Shown here: piece after piece, positions 1 to 7,800 of the stretch
How the letters are laid out: each line of letters opens with the position of its first letter
Position numbering within the stretch: the first letter of the stretch is position 1
Source of the DNA: Gemmatimonadota bacterium
Lineage (GTDB): Bacteria > Gemmatimonadota > Gemmatimonadetes > Longimicrobiales > Gaopeijiaceae
Length of the DNA stretch: 61,805 bases
NCBI GenBank assembly: GCA_022822445.1
Contig: JAJEBR010000040.1
Location: forward strand, 1 to 61,805
Reading direction: 5' to 3'
Notes under the pieces: generated by a model
Databases searched by the model: none
What the model was told of the DNA's origin: nothing
What the model saw: only the letters and a program-made list of their open reading frames with translations
Position numbers and translations under genes: made by a program

Positions 1-501
1 CGGTTCCACGTCGCGCTCGTGCTCGCGCACGAAACCGGGCACCGGATCGGAGCCATCCGCAAGCTGCGGTGGACGGACATCGACCTCGATGCCGGAATGA
101 TCCGGTGGAGGGCCGAGTACGAGAAGACGGGTTACGAGCACACGACGCCCGTCACCGCCGAAGCGCTCGCGGCACTCGCGGAGGCCCGGGAAATGAAGGT
201 CGGGGGCGGCGACGCTCCCGTCCTGCCCTCGCCCGGGAATCCCTCGGTGTGCTTGGGCTCCTCGCGGGCGCGCTCGTGGTGGGCCAAGGCCCAGAGGCTC
301 GCGAGGCTGGAGCCCAAGCGCGGCAGGGGCTGGCACTCGCTCAGGCGGAAGTTTGCGACGGACCTCATGGACCAGCCGCTGAAGGTGCTGTGCGAACTCG
401 GCGGTTGGAAAACGGCCAAGACGGTCCTACGTTGCTACCAGCGAGCCGACGAGGGACAACTCAGGAAGGCGCTGGACGCCCGCCGCCGGGCGCACAGCTA
501 G
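1..501 (+). CDS. Tyrosine recombinase/phage-type integrase, C-terminal part (5' end outside window)
   Basis: The frame is open from the first base, so the gene starts upstream of the window. The visible 166 residues form the catalytic domain of a tyrosine recombinase. Catalytic Arg I lies in TGHRIGAIRKLRW (Arg codon at 43-45). The β-hairpin Lys lies in EKTGYEH. The HxLR box is HSLRRKF (His codon 334-336, Arg codon 343-345). The usual H/W position is W in LGGWKTAK, and the nucleophile is Tyr in RCYQ (codon 436-438). All catalytic positions seem present, so the visible part looks functional. Such enzymes integrate or excise mobile DNA or resolve dimers. Palindromic DNA directly downstream (621-702) could hold its target site, which is inference. 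Confidence 0.85.
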   Translation, partial: RFHVALVLAHETGHRIGAIRKLRWTDIDLDAGMIRWRAEYEKTGYEHTTPVTAEALAALAEAREMKVGGGDAPVLPSPGNPSVCLGSSRARSWWAKAQRLARLEPKRGRGWHSLRRKFATDLMDQPLKVLCELGGWKTAKTVLRCYQRADEGQLRKALDARRRAHS

Positions 502-620
502 AAGCCGCAAGTAGCGGGAACCATCCAGAGGGAATCAGACCCCGCCACGCATGCAACCACAACCACCACAACGAGATGCGATACTGTCGGCCTCTGCCGG
601 GCTGACAAGGCGCGACGAAA

Positions 621-643
621 GGTGAATAGCAGCGCTATTCGCC
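621..643. other. Hairpin downstream of the integrase
   Basis: GAATAGC at 624-630 and GCTATTC at 634-640 are perfect inverted repeats around the loop AGC. The stem extends outward through a T/G wobble and two G-C pairs to 621/643. No T-tract follows, so an intrinsic terminator is only one option. It may also be an arm-type recombinase site. The rest of the 502-798 gap holds no credible gene. Confidence 0.5.
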
Positions 644-665
644 CGAGGAGCAAGCGCAGAGCGGC

Positions 666-720
666 GCTCCGGGTTCGCTGAATGTAATGAACACATTACA
701 TTTTGGAATGTTCTCATGAC
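666..720 (-). repeat. Copy 1 of a dispersed palindromic element (TGTAA-N8-TTACA)
   Basis: The core is a perfect inverted repeat with 9-bp arms, AATGTAATG and CATTACATT, around AACA (681-702). Read on the minus strand, the order is ATG, CATTCC, TGTAA-N8-TTACAT, then GCGAACCCGG. Copies at 7746-7800 and 31175-31226 have the same order. Here four or five extra bases separate CATTCC from TGTAA. It sits between the convergent ends of the integrase and the β-barrel gene. Function is unknown; an operator or recombination core are the obvious options. Confidence 0.6.
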
Positions 721-798
721 AGTGCCATTGGGTTGAGCGCCGCGGCCGGAGCGGATGCATCGCCGCCTGAATGCAGCGGGGACTTATTCCACGGGCTG

Positions 799-2079
799 CT
801 AGAACCGCGGCCGGATCCGGTTGTTCACCACGTTGTTGTAGATCGAGCCGAACTGGTAGCTGAAGCCGATCTCGGTGCCGTAGTCGAAGTCGGTCGGGCG
901 GCGCTGAAGCCGCAGCAGCGCCTCTTCGTCTGTGGCGCCGCGGGCGGAGAGGAAGATCTGGTCGTTCACCCAGGACGCGTTGCCCGAGATGTTGACCGTG
1001 AAGCCGCGCACGATACGGATCGAGGTGCCGCCCCAGATGGAGAACCGGCGCAGGTCGGTGTTGTGCAGGTAGAGGGAACCGCTGGTGCCGGCGCCGACGC
1101 TGCCCCATGGCTGCCTCTGGTCGAGCCGCAGCTCCATCGACTCCACCCAGCGCGACTCCTGCGTGACGTCGTAGATGGTGCGCTCCGTGTACTCGTTGTA
1201 GATCCTCGCCATGCTGTACCGGAAGGTGAAGGAGCGGCGAGTCGCCTCTTCGTACGGGAAGACGCTGAACTCGAGCGTCGGTGTCGCCGCGAAGCGCCTG
1301 TTCAGGTTGTAGGTGAGGAAGCGTCCCGCGGATCCCATGAGGCCCACCGACCAGTGCTCGGCCAGGGAGTAGACCAGCCGGGTGTCCACGTTCCAGCGGG
1401 TGCGGTTGTCCCGGAATTCTCCCTCGGAAAGTTCGATCCGCAGGCGGTTGTGGGCCATCCCCCCGGAGATGCTGAACTTCCAGACCGGGGCGGTGCGCCA
1501 CGCCGAGAACCGGCCTTCGATTTCGGTGTTGGAACGAGACGACTCCCCGTCGATGCCGGCTTGGCCGTTGAGGCGGAACACCCAGAGGTTCCAGGGGTCG
1601 TCCACCTCGTCCTGGGAAACCAGGCCTTCCACGGGCTGATCCCCCGGCTCGGCCGCCAGCGGGATGACGGATGCGAGTCCCCGGTAGCCCGATTGGTTCG
1701 CGAACACCGCCAATCCCAGCGCGAGCGTGTTGGCGACGCCGTCCAGCACCTCCCGGTCGGTGTCGGTCGGGAGCGACTGATAGGTCTGCTGGTCGGTGTA
1801 CGAGGACTCGTCGTCGGTCCCCATGAAGTCCATCAGGTATTCCCTGCCGCCGGCCCCCGTCCCCTGGCTGGTCATGATGATGTGGACGTCGGCGACATTC
1901 CTGTCGTTGACCCAGTTCACCCAGCCGATCTCGGTGCGGTAGTACTGGCGGTCGCAACGCGGCCCGTTGCAGTCGAAGAAGACGTTGGGGCGGGACTGCT
2001 GGGCCTGGAGGGGGGCGGAGGGCCAGCCAGCAAATGCGGCGGCGGCCACGGCAACTGCGATTGTGCCGCTGCGGATCAC
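799..2079 (-). CDS. Outer-membrane β-barrel-like protein of unknown function
   Basis: 426 aa. The GTG start at 2079-2077 overlaps the upstream gene's TGA (GTGA), which fixes the start. The N-terminus (VIRSGTIAVAVAAAAFAGW...LQAQ) is a Sec signal peptide. A short Cys-containing stretch follows (FFDCNGPRCDRQYY), then a soluble region with many Asp/Asn residues, then about 250 residues of alternating aromatic strands. The protein ends RIRPRF, with the terminal Phe typical of outer-membrane barrels. It is the last gene of the helicase/137-aa/barrel trio. No known family was recognised; the barrel assignment rests on the signal peptide, strand pattern and C-terminal Phe. The reading frame stays open upstream of the GTG but encodes no plausible protein there. 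Confidence 0.75.
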   Translation of the reverse strand: MIRSGTIAVAVAAAAFAGWPSAPLQAQQSRPNVFFDCNGPRCDRQYYRTEIGWVNWVNDRNVADVHIIMTSQGTGAGGREYLMDFMGTDDESSYTDQQTYQSLPTDTDREVLDGVANTLALGLAVFANQSGYRGLASVIPLAAEPGDQPVEGLVSQDEVDDPWNLWVFRLNGQAGIDGESSRSNTEIEGRFSAWRTAPVWKFSISGGMAHNRLRIELSEGEFRDNRTRWNVDTRLVYSLAEHWSVGLMGSAGRFLTYNLNRRFAATPTLEFSVFPYEEATRRSFTFRYSMARIYNEYTERTIYDVTQESRWVESMELRLDQRQPWGSVGAGTSGSLYLHNTDLRRFSIWGGTSIRIVRGFTVNISGNASWVNDQIFLSARGATDEEALLRLQRRPTDFDYGTEIGFSYQFGSIYNNVVNNRIRPRF

Positions 2080-2489
2080 TCTGAACCACCCTTCCCGTAG
2101 ATCCCCACCCTCAGCGGCGGATCGACCCACCAGTGGAAGTGGAAGCGATTCTCGCCCTCCACGATGACCGCCTCGCGGCGCTCGCGCGTTTTCGGCCAGT
2201 CGCTGCGGTCGTTCTTGACGATGAGGAGCTGTCCCGGTTCGAGCCGGCCGGCCCGATCCCGAAGTTTGCCCTCCAGGTCGGCCAGAAGGGTCCGCTCGGC
2301 GTCGCGCTGCACTTCGGCGTTGGCGTCCGCGCCCAGCTCGTCCGCCGCCAGCTCGCGGTAGTCTTCGTCCAGCTCGTCGGCCGCGATCGAGAAGACGCGG
2401 TCGCGCTGGAAGCCGATTTCGGTCATCGCGGTGGGATTGAAGTTGGGCTGGACGCTGTGGTACCACTTCCCGTATCGCCTGATGATCAT
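2076..2489 (-). CDS. Conserved-looking hypothetical protein between helicase and β-barrel
   Basis: 137 aa. It starts with ATG at 2489, sharing ATGA with the helicase stop, and ends in a GTGA overlap with the β-barrel gene, so it is coupled on both sides. There is no signal peptide or membrane segment. The N-terminus (MIIRRYGKWYHSVQPNFNP) and C-terminus (HFHWWVDPPLRVGIYGKGG) are rich in aromatic and Gly residues. The middle is an acidic, probably helical stretch (DELDEDYRELAADELGADANAEVQ, about residues 38-61, given in full only by position). The family was not recognised and no function is assigned. The double overlap makes an independent spurious frame unlikely. Confidence 0.7.
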   Translation of the reverse strand: MIIRRYGKWYHSVQPNFNPTAMTEIGFQRDRVFSIAADELDEDYRELAADELGADANAEVQRDAERTLLADLEGKLRDRAGRLEPGQLLIVKNDRSDWPKTRERREAVIVEGENRFHFHWWVDPPLRVGIYGKGGSE

Positions 2490-3760
2490 TTCCCGGAATC
2501 CTCTGTGGCGTGACTCAGCAGGGCGGCCAGTTCATCCGGGTCGAGACGCTCCCCGGCCTTGCTGCCCATCCCCCGCCGTCCCGTCCGCGATCGTTTTCGC
2601 GAGGTGTCCTGGCGGTCCATTGCCTCGCTCCCCGCGAAGTCGAAGTCGGGGTGGTGGATCTTCTCCAGCTTGCGCTCCAGCTGGTGCTCGAGGGTGCGGA
2701 AGGCGCCGAGGTCGCCGGAGGTGACGAAGGTGACCGCCTCGCCGGTGGCGCCTGCGCGGGCGGTGCGTCCCACGCGGTGGACGTAGTCGTCCGGATCGAG
2801 CGGCACGTCGTAGTTCACCACGTGCGAGATCCCCTCGATGTCGAGGCCGCGCTGCGCGATGTCGGTCGCGACCAGCACCCGGACCTTGCCTTCGCCGAAG
2901 CGCTCCATCGCGCGGGTGCGGTGGCGCATGTGGCGGTCCCCGTGGATGACGTCGCAGCTGATGCGTGCGCGGTCCAGCCGGGATTTAAGGACGTCCGCGC
3001 CGACCTTGGTGCGGGTGAAGACGAGCACCTGGTCCCAGCCGGGCTGGTCCAGGAGGTGGACGAGGAGGTCGGGCTTGCGGTCGGGCCGCACCGAGTAGGC
3101 GGTCTCGGCGATGCCGTGCGCGGTGGTCCCCGAGGGCGACGCTTCCACCCACGCGGCGTCGCGGGTCATGCGCAGCGCCAGGGCGTGGACCGCGTTGGGC
3201 ATCGTCGCCGAGAAGAGCAGCGTCTGGGGGCGTCTGCCGAGCCCCCGCACCACCGCCTCGATCTGCGGCCGGAAGCCCATGTCCAGCATCCGGTCGGCCT
3301 CGTCGAGGATGAGCAGGCGGACGCCCTTGAGCCGCGCCTTGCCCCGATTCTGCAGGTCGATCAGGCGGCCGGGGGTCGCGACGATGATCTCGTCCCCCCG
3401 CTTCAGCGCGTCCAGCTGCGGACCGTAGGCGACGCCGCCGTAGATCACCTCCGCCCGGAAGGTCGACCCCTTCGCGAGGTCGCGCGTGTCGTCGCAAACC
3501 TGCTGGGCGAGCTCCCGCGTCGGGCAGAGCACGAGGACCTGAAGCCCGGCTCCGGCCTTGAGCGACTCGAGTGCCGGGAGCATGAAGGCCCCCGTCTTCC
3601 CGGTGCCGGTCCGGGCGATCCCAACCACGTCCCGTCCCTCGCCGACGAGGGGGATCGCCCGCTGCTGAATGGGTGTCGGGGTCGTCCATCCCAGCGCCTG
3701 CACGGCGGCGAGGCGGAGTTCGGAAAGCCCGAAGGCGTTGAAGTCTGTCGGTTCGGTCAA
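2486..3760 (-). CDS. rhlE: DEAD-box ATP-dependent RNA helicase, RhlE-like
   Basis: 424 aa, a complete superfamily-2 helicase that unwinds RNA duplexes or remodels RNPs in the cytoplasm. Visible motifs: Q motif TPTPIQQRA (27-35), Walker A ARTGTGKT (49-56), PTRELAQQ (80-87), TPGR (129-132), DEAD (153-156), SAT (184-186), ATDIAQRGLDI (298-308) and HRVGRTAR (328-335). A basic tail follows, with RKRSRTGRRG. The chosen start is TTG at 3760-3758, which places LTEPTDFNAFGL where family members begin. An in-frame ATG at 3850 would add 30 residues of unlikely sequence. It is the first gene of a trio linked by four-base overlaps. The neighbours are not RNA-processing genes. Confidence 0.9.
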   Translation of the reverse strand: MTEPTDFNAFGLSELRLAAVQALGWTTPTPIQQRAIPLVGEGRDVVGIARTGTGKTGAFMLPALESLKAGAGLQVLVLCPTRELAQQVCDDTRDLAKGSTFRAEVIYGGVAYGPQLDALKRGDEIIVATPGRLIDLQNRGKARLKGVRLLILDEADRMLDMGFRPQIEAVVRGLGRRPQTLLFSATMPNAVHALALRMTRDAAWVEASPSGTTAHGIAETAYSVRPDRKPDLLVHLLDQPGWDQVLVFTRTKVGADVLKSRLDRARISCDVIHGDRHMRHRTRAMERFGEGKVRVLVATDIAQRGLDIEGISHVVNYDVPLDPDDYVHRVGRTARAGATGEAVTFVTSGDLGAFRTLEHQLERKLEKIHHPDFDFAGSEAMDRQDTSRKRSRTGRRGMGSKAGERLDPDELAALLSHATEDSGK

Positions 3761-3957
3761 ATGATGTCCGGCGTTTTCGATGGCTGGCCCACAGGACCAG
3801 TGTGGAGGGCCGAGATCCGGGCGTGCCGGCCCCCGCCAGGCGAGCGGCAACTTCCGCTTCTACGCCCGCGCACTGGCCCGACGGCCCCGCGAACGGCCCG
3901 AACTCGAATGTAACCGTGTCTAATGACGTAGGACACCGGCCTTGCCATCTTTGTTCA

Positions 3958-4449
3958 ATGTCCTCCGCCCCCGTCTCCGTGCTTTTCGTCTGTCTTGGGA
4001 ACATTTGCCGCTCCCCGCTCGCCGAGGGAGTCTTCCTGGCCGCGGCGGAGTCTCGCGGCCTCGGTTCCCGCTTCGAGGCCGAATCGGCCGGGACCGCGGC
4101 CTACCACTCCGGCGAGCCCCCCGATCCCCGCACCACCGCCGTCGCGGCGCGCCATGGGGTTCACCTCACCAGCATCGCCCGGCAGGCGACGCGGCGCGAT
4201 TTCGAGCGCTTCGACCTCATCGTCGCGATGGACCGCAGCAACCGGCGCTCGCTGGAACGGCTGCGCGGCCACCGTCCCCGCCCCGGCGCGGCCAGGATCG
4301 TCATGATGCGCGACTACGATCCCGCACCCGGCGACCCGGATGTCCCCGACCCCTACTATGGCGGCGCGGACGGCTTCGAGCGGGTCTACCGGATCGTGGA
4401 GCGCTGCTGCGAGGGGCTTCTGGACGAGCTGGACGACGGCTCGGGGTGA
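3958..4449 (+). CDS. Low-molecular-weight protein-tyrosine phosphatase family protein
   Basis: 163 aa, the usual length of the family. The P-loop CLGNICRS starts at residue 12 (Cys12, Arg18, matching CX5R). The general-acid loop is PDPYYGG with Asp131. A complete active site implies hydrolysis of phosphotyrosine or, in some family members, phosphoarginine through a cysteinyl-phosphate intermediate. The protein is cytoplasmic. The ATG at 3958 is chosen because it places VSVLFVCLGN at the N-terminus; the frame is open earlier but without homologous sequence. It diverges from the rhlE gene across about 200 bp that must hold promoters for both. No kinase or capsule genes are adjacent, so the substrate is unknown. 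Confidence 0.88.
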   Translation: MSSAPVSVLFVCLGNICRSPLAEGVFLAAAESRGLGSRFEAESAGTAAYHSGEPPDPRTTAVAARHGVHLTSIARQATRRDFERFDLIVAMDRSNRRSLERLRGHRPRPGAARIVMMRDYDPAPGDPDVPDPYYGGADGFERVYRIVERCCEGLLDELDDGSG

Positions 4450-4539
4450 AGGCGGCTGTCCCTGCGACGCGACTCCGGCGTGACCCGCGGCTAGCACGCT
4501 CGGCCTCCGATGTGACTCTCGCGTGACTCTCCTGCCGGC

Positions 4540-5484
4540 GTGACTCCGTCGCCCGTTCTGGCGGCCGTGCGCCGCGCCCTCGGCCTGGACGCAGCGGATA
4601 CGATTGGGGCGCGGCCCGTGAGTGGCGGCTGCATCAATCACGGGGCGCGGCTGGAAACGCGGGCCGGCCCATTCTTCCTCAAGTGGAACGAGCGCGCGGG
4701 GCACCGGTTCTTCCAGGTCGAGGCGGAGGGACTGGAGGCGCTGGCAGCCACGGATACGGTGCGGACGCCGTCCGTCGTGGCGCGAGGCGAGGGTGATGAT
4801 GCGATCCCCTGGCTGCTCCTGGAGTGGATCGACCCGAGGCGGCCGACCGAGGGGTCGTGGCGCCGGCTGGGGCGCGAACTGGCGGCGCTGCACCGCGGCG
4901 ACGGTGGCACCGAGACCGATCCTGGCGAAGATGATCCGCAGCGCGGCGACCGCGGTCAACTCTGGGGCTGGCACTCGAACAACGTCATCGGCTCCCTCCC
5001 CCAGCCGAACGGGTGGGTAGACGATTGGGGAGACTTCTGGGCACGGCGGCGCATCCGCCCCCTCGCCCGGGAACTCCTCACCCGTGGCATCATCTCCCCG
5101 CGGCAGCACACCGCGATCGCACGGGCCGCCGACCGCGCGGTCCGCCTCCTCGGCCCCGCCTCGCTCGCCGACGGCCCATCGCTGCTGCACGGCGACCTGT
5201 GGTCCGGCAACGTCCTCTTCGCCCGCGGCGGCCACCCCGTACTCATCGACCCCGCCGTCTACATCGGGCACCGCGAGGTCGACCTCGCCATGTGCCGTCT
5301 CTTCGGCGGCTTCCCGCCGGCCTTCTACGACGCCTACACGGAGGCGTGGCCGCTCGCTGCGGGCCATGAACACCGCCTCGCGTGCTACCAGCTCTACCCG
5401 CTGCTGGTGCACGCGCGGCTCTTCGGGGGCGGGTACGTGGGGTCGGCGGTGCAGGCGGCAGAGGGGGTCGCTGCTCCGCGCTGA
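4540..5484 (+). CDS. Fructosamine kinase family protein
   Basis: 314 aa with a GTG start. It has an aminoglycoside-phosphotransferase/FN3K fold. Lys in FFLKWNE (about residue 48) is the likely ATP-binding Lys. LLHGDLWSGNVLF carries the catalytic His217-Gly-Asp219. IDPAVYIGHREVDLAM carries the Mg-binding Asp237. HGDLWSGN and the DPA-x-GHRE stretch are typical of fructosamine-3-kinases, which phosphorylate ketosamine adducts so that they fall off proteins. GWHSNNVIGSLPQPN in the middle is also family-typical. It is complete and probably cytoplasmic. It follows the phosphatase gene by 90 bp on the same strand and could share its transcript. Confidence 0.88.
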   Translation: MTPSPVLAAVRRALGLDAADTIGARPVSGGCINHGARLETRAGPFFLKWNERAGHRFFQVEAEGLEALAATDTVRTPSVVARGEGDDAIPWLLLEWIDPRRPTEGSWRRLGRELAALHRGDGGTETDPGEDDPQRGDRGQLWGWHSNNVIGSLPQPNGWVDDWGDFWARRRIRPLARELLTRGIISPRQHTAIARAADRAVRLLGPASLADGPSLLHGDLWSGNVLFARGGHPVLIDPAVYIGHREVDLAMCRLFGGFPPAFYDAYTEAWPLAAGHEHRLACYQLYPLLVHARLFGGGYVGSAVQAAEGVAAPR

Positions 5485-5515
5485 TGCGGCCTGGTCCTCA
5501 GCCACCGCCGCTCCC

Positions 5516-6277
5516 CTACCGCCGCACCCCCACCAGCAAGCCGTCCCCCACCGGAAGGATCGTCGCGTCGAAGCGCGTGTCGTCCGCCACCGCCCGATTG
5601 AATCCGTCGAGAACCGCAGCCAGATGGTCCGAATCGGGGTCGAGCACCAGTCCCTTCCAGAAGGCGTTGTCGGCGACGAACAGCCCGCCCGGCCGCAACA
5701 GCCGCGCGGCATCCTCGAAGTACTGCGCGTAGCGCTCCTTGTCGGCGTCCACGAACACCAGGTCGAAGGAGCCGTCGGGTCCGAGCGCGGCGAGCAGTTC
5801 GACTGCGTCGCCCAGCCGTAGCTCCACCCGGTCCGCCACGCCGGCATCGGCCAGCGACCGCCTCGCAACCGCCGCATGCTCCGGGCTGATCTCGAGCGTT
5901 ACAAGCTTGCCGTCCTCGGGGAGCGCCCGCGCGATCCAGACCGCCGAGTAGCCCGCCAGCGTGCCCACCTCGACCGCGCGGCGCACGCCGGCCGCCCGGA
6001 CCAGGAGTTGCAGGGCGCACGCGGTGGCGGGCGGAAGCTGGATCCGGGGCATCCCGGCGGCGGCGGCGCGCTCCCGGGTCCGGCGCAGCGCGTCGTCCTC
6101 GCGGGCGAAGAGGCGCTGCACGTAGAGGTCGAGAGCGTCGTGGTCGTATTCGGACGGATCCGGTGCGCCGGAGGGAACGCGGGCCGACGCGCCGGCAACC
6201 GCCGTGACCCGCGACGCCGCAGCGTCCCGCGCACCGGGTTCGCAGGCGCCTGTGGCCCCGCCCCCCCCTTCAGCCAC
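5516..6277 (-). CDS. Class I SAM-dependent O-methyltransferase, caffeoyl-CoA type
   Basis: 253 aa. The start is GTG at 6277, eight bases inside the upstream aminotransferase gene. The family core begins near residue 45 (DHDALDLYVQRLFAREDDALR). The SAM motif is VEVGTLAGYSAVWIARAL (102-119). The acidic SAM-ribose residue lies in LVTLEISPEH. The metal and catalytic stretch FDLVFVDADKERY contains the conserved DADK, and a second Asp-Asn (VADNAF) completes the metal site. These are hallmarks of divalent-cation-dependent O-methyltransferases (family 3). The natural substrate cannot be read from the sequence. The first 40 residues are low-complexity, so the true start may be further in. Confidence 0.85.
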   Translation of the reverse strand: MAEGGGGATGACEPGARDAAASRVTAVAGASARVPSGAPDPSEYDHDALDLYVQRLFAREDDALRRTRERAAAAGMPRIQLPPATACALQLLVRAAGVRRAVEVGTLAGYSAVWIARALPEDGKLVTLEISPEHAAVARRSLADAGVADRVELRLGDAVELLAALGPDGSFDLVFVDADKERYAQYFEDAARLLRPGGLFVADNAFWKGLVLDPDSDHLAAVLDGFNRAVADDTRFDATILPVGDGLLVGVRR

Positions 6278-7460
6278 CGAGCACCCGGGCCATCCGCCGC
6301 ACCGCCTCCTCGATCTCCTCGTCCGACGACGCCGTGCTCATGCGGGCGTAGCGCGGGTCGCCGAACGCCTCGCCCGGGACGATGGCCACGCCGGTCTCCT
6401 CCAGGATCCGCCCGCAGACTTCGTTGGCGCAGGTCATTTCGTCGTCGAAGACCCCGTCGACGCGGAAGTAGAGGTAGAAGGCGCCCTCGGGGCGGACGTA
6501 CGGGCAGCCGGGAAGCAGCTCGTCGAAGAGGCGCGCGACCAGGTCCCGGCGGCGCCGGAAGGCCTCCAGCATCCGCGCCTTCGAGCGCGCCGCGTCGCCC
6601 TGCCGGGTCAGGCCCTCGAAGGTCGCAACCTGCGACGGCGTTGCCGCATTCAGCGACACGTGGCTCTGGAACGCGGACATCTTCGCGGCCAGTTCCGGGC
6701 TCGAATACGAGAATCCGACGCGCCAGCCGGTCATCGCGTACGCCTTGGACATGCCGTTGGTGACGACCAGGTCGCCCACCGAGGACGGGTCCAGGTCGAG
6801 CGCGCCGGGCGCCTTCACGCCCTCGTCCCCGAAGTAGATCTCCTGATAGATCTCGTCGGAGATCAGCGTGACGTTGCGGTCGCGGGCCCATTCGGCGATC
6901 TCCCCGAGCTGCGCCCTGGAATAGACGGCACCGGTCGGGTTGGACGGGGTGGAGAAGATGAGCCCCCGGGTCCGTTCGGTGGCGGCGCGGTCCAGATCGT
7001 CCGGCGTGAGGAGGAAGTCGCGCGCCTCGCTCCCGGCCACCGGAACCGGCTCCGCCCGGGCCAGCGTCACCATCTCCGGGTACGAGGTCCAGTAGGGCGA
7101 CCCGATCAGAACCTCGTCGCCGGGTCCGAAGAGGCAGAAGCAGGCGTTGAAGAGCGACTGCTTGGCGCCGGCGGAGACCACGACCCGCCCGGCCTCGGCG
7201 GGATGGTCGGTGCCCGCGGTCAGGTAGCTCGCGGCGGCGGCGCGCAGTTCGGGAAGGCCGGCGGCGGGCGTGTAGCGGGTGCGTCCCCGGCGGATCCCGT
7301 CGATGGCGGCGTCGGAGATCCACTCGGGGGTGTCGAAGTCGGGCTCGCCCGCACCCATGTTGATGATGTCCCGCCCCTCCGCGGCCAGCTTCCTTGCGAG
7401 AGTGCTGACCGCCACGGTGGCGGAAGGGGTGAGGCGAGCAATGTTCTGGGAGAAGGTCAT
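6270..7460 (-). CDS. Pyridoxal-phosphate aminotransferase, class I/II (aspartate/aromatic type)
   Basis: 396 aa. PLP-dependent enzyme transferring amino groups between amino acids and 2-oxoacids in the cytoplasm. Fold-type I markers are present: NMGAGEPDFDTP (34-45), PSNPTG (172-177), SDEIY (201-205), and the Schiff-base Lys239 in MSKAYAMTGWRVGF. This is typical of subgroup Iγ aspartate aminotransferases (AspC/AatA-like). The ATG at 7460 gives MTFSQNIARL, the expected family N-terminus. The frame stays open for another 100 codons upstream only because an 18-bp tandem repeat lies there. The O-methyltransferase gene overlaps its stop by eight bases, so the two are probably co-translated. Confidence 0.9.
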   Translation of the reverse strand: MTFSQNIARLTPSATVAVSTLARKLAAEGRDIINMGAGEPDFDTPEWISDAAIDGIRRGRTRYTPAAGLPELRAAAASYLTAGTDHPAEAGRVVVSAGAKQSLFNACFCLFGPGDEVLIGSPYWTSYPEMVTLARAEPVPVAGSEARDFLLTPDDLDRAATERTRGLIFSTPSNPTGAVYSRAQLGEIAEWARDRNVTLISDEIYQEIYFGDEGVKAPGALDLDPSSVGDLVVTNGMSKAYAMTGWRVGFSYSSPELAAKMSAFQSHVSLNAATPSQVATFEGLTRQGDAARSKARMLEAFRRRRDLVARLFDELLPGCPYVRPEGAFYLYFRVDGVFDDEMTCANEVCGRILEETGVAIVPGEAFGDPRYARMSTASSDEEIEEAVRRMARVLGG

Positions 7461-7562
7461 TTCGGGTCTTTGGTTGGACTGCGGGGATGGGCCGGCACCC
7501 TGCCGGACGAAGCCGACAATAAGCCCGGTAACGGTTATGTTCGCAACCCCGGGCGACAATGA

Positions 7563-7688
7563 TTGGCGGGCCGTCGTCGCGGGTCGGGTCGTAGTGACGG
7601 GTCGGGTCGTAGTGACGGGTCGGGCCGTAGTGGCGGGTCGGGCCGTCGTCGCATGGCGGGTCGTCGTCCCGGGTCGGGCCGCTGCCCG
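7563..7688. repeat. 18-bp tandem repeat, seven units
   Basis: Seven consecutive 18-bp units fill the divergent intergenic region. Units two and three are identical (GGGTCGGGTCGTAGTGAC, 7581-7598 and 7599-7616); the others differ by a few bases. Because 18 is a multiple of three, all frames stay open across it. This explains the false N-terminal extension (TTTRPV-type repeats) of the aminotransferase frame. It may affect the divergent promoters; no function is evident. Confidence 0.85.
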
Positions 7689-7745
7689 TCCGAGAGGTTC
7701 GGGTCTCTCCGGGAAGCGGCGCCGGTGGGCCAATCGTCGACAACT

Positions 7746-7800
7746 GTAAGGAAAACATGACATTCCGTAACCCCTCCTTTACATTTTGCGATCCGCGGGA
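7746..7800 (+). repeat. Copy 2 of the dispersed element, over a start codon
   Basis: The order is GTAAGGAAAACATGACATTC, then CGTAA-N8-TTTACAT, then GCGATCCGCGGG. Compared with copy 3 (31175-31226), 20 of 24 bases match from CATTC to TTTACAT. The distance from the leading GTAA to the ATG is 11 bases in both. The palindromic core is 7766-7783. It covers the ribosome-binding region and first codons of the DsbA-like gene, so it could control that gene. Confidence 0.6.

Noticed and set aside
535-717. 60-aa minus-strand frame starting at element copy 1
   Set aside because: No ribosome-binding site or family-like sequence; the start resembles other copies only because the element contains the ATG.
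3920-3940. GTGTC...GACAC inverted repeat and a TTACATTCG half-element upstream of the phosphatase gene
   Set aside because: Only one half resembles the dispersed element and the palindrome is five bases per arm, within chance.
7563-7688. Possible CRISPR array
   Set aside because: The 18-bp units are directly adjacent with no spacers and no cas genes are near.
7461-7763. 100-residue N-terminal extension of the aminotransferase
   Set aside because: The extension is translated tandem repeat; family members start at MTFSQN-like sequence at 7460.
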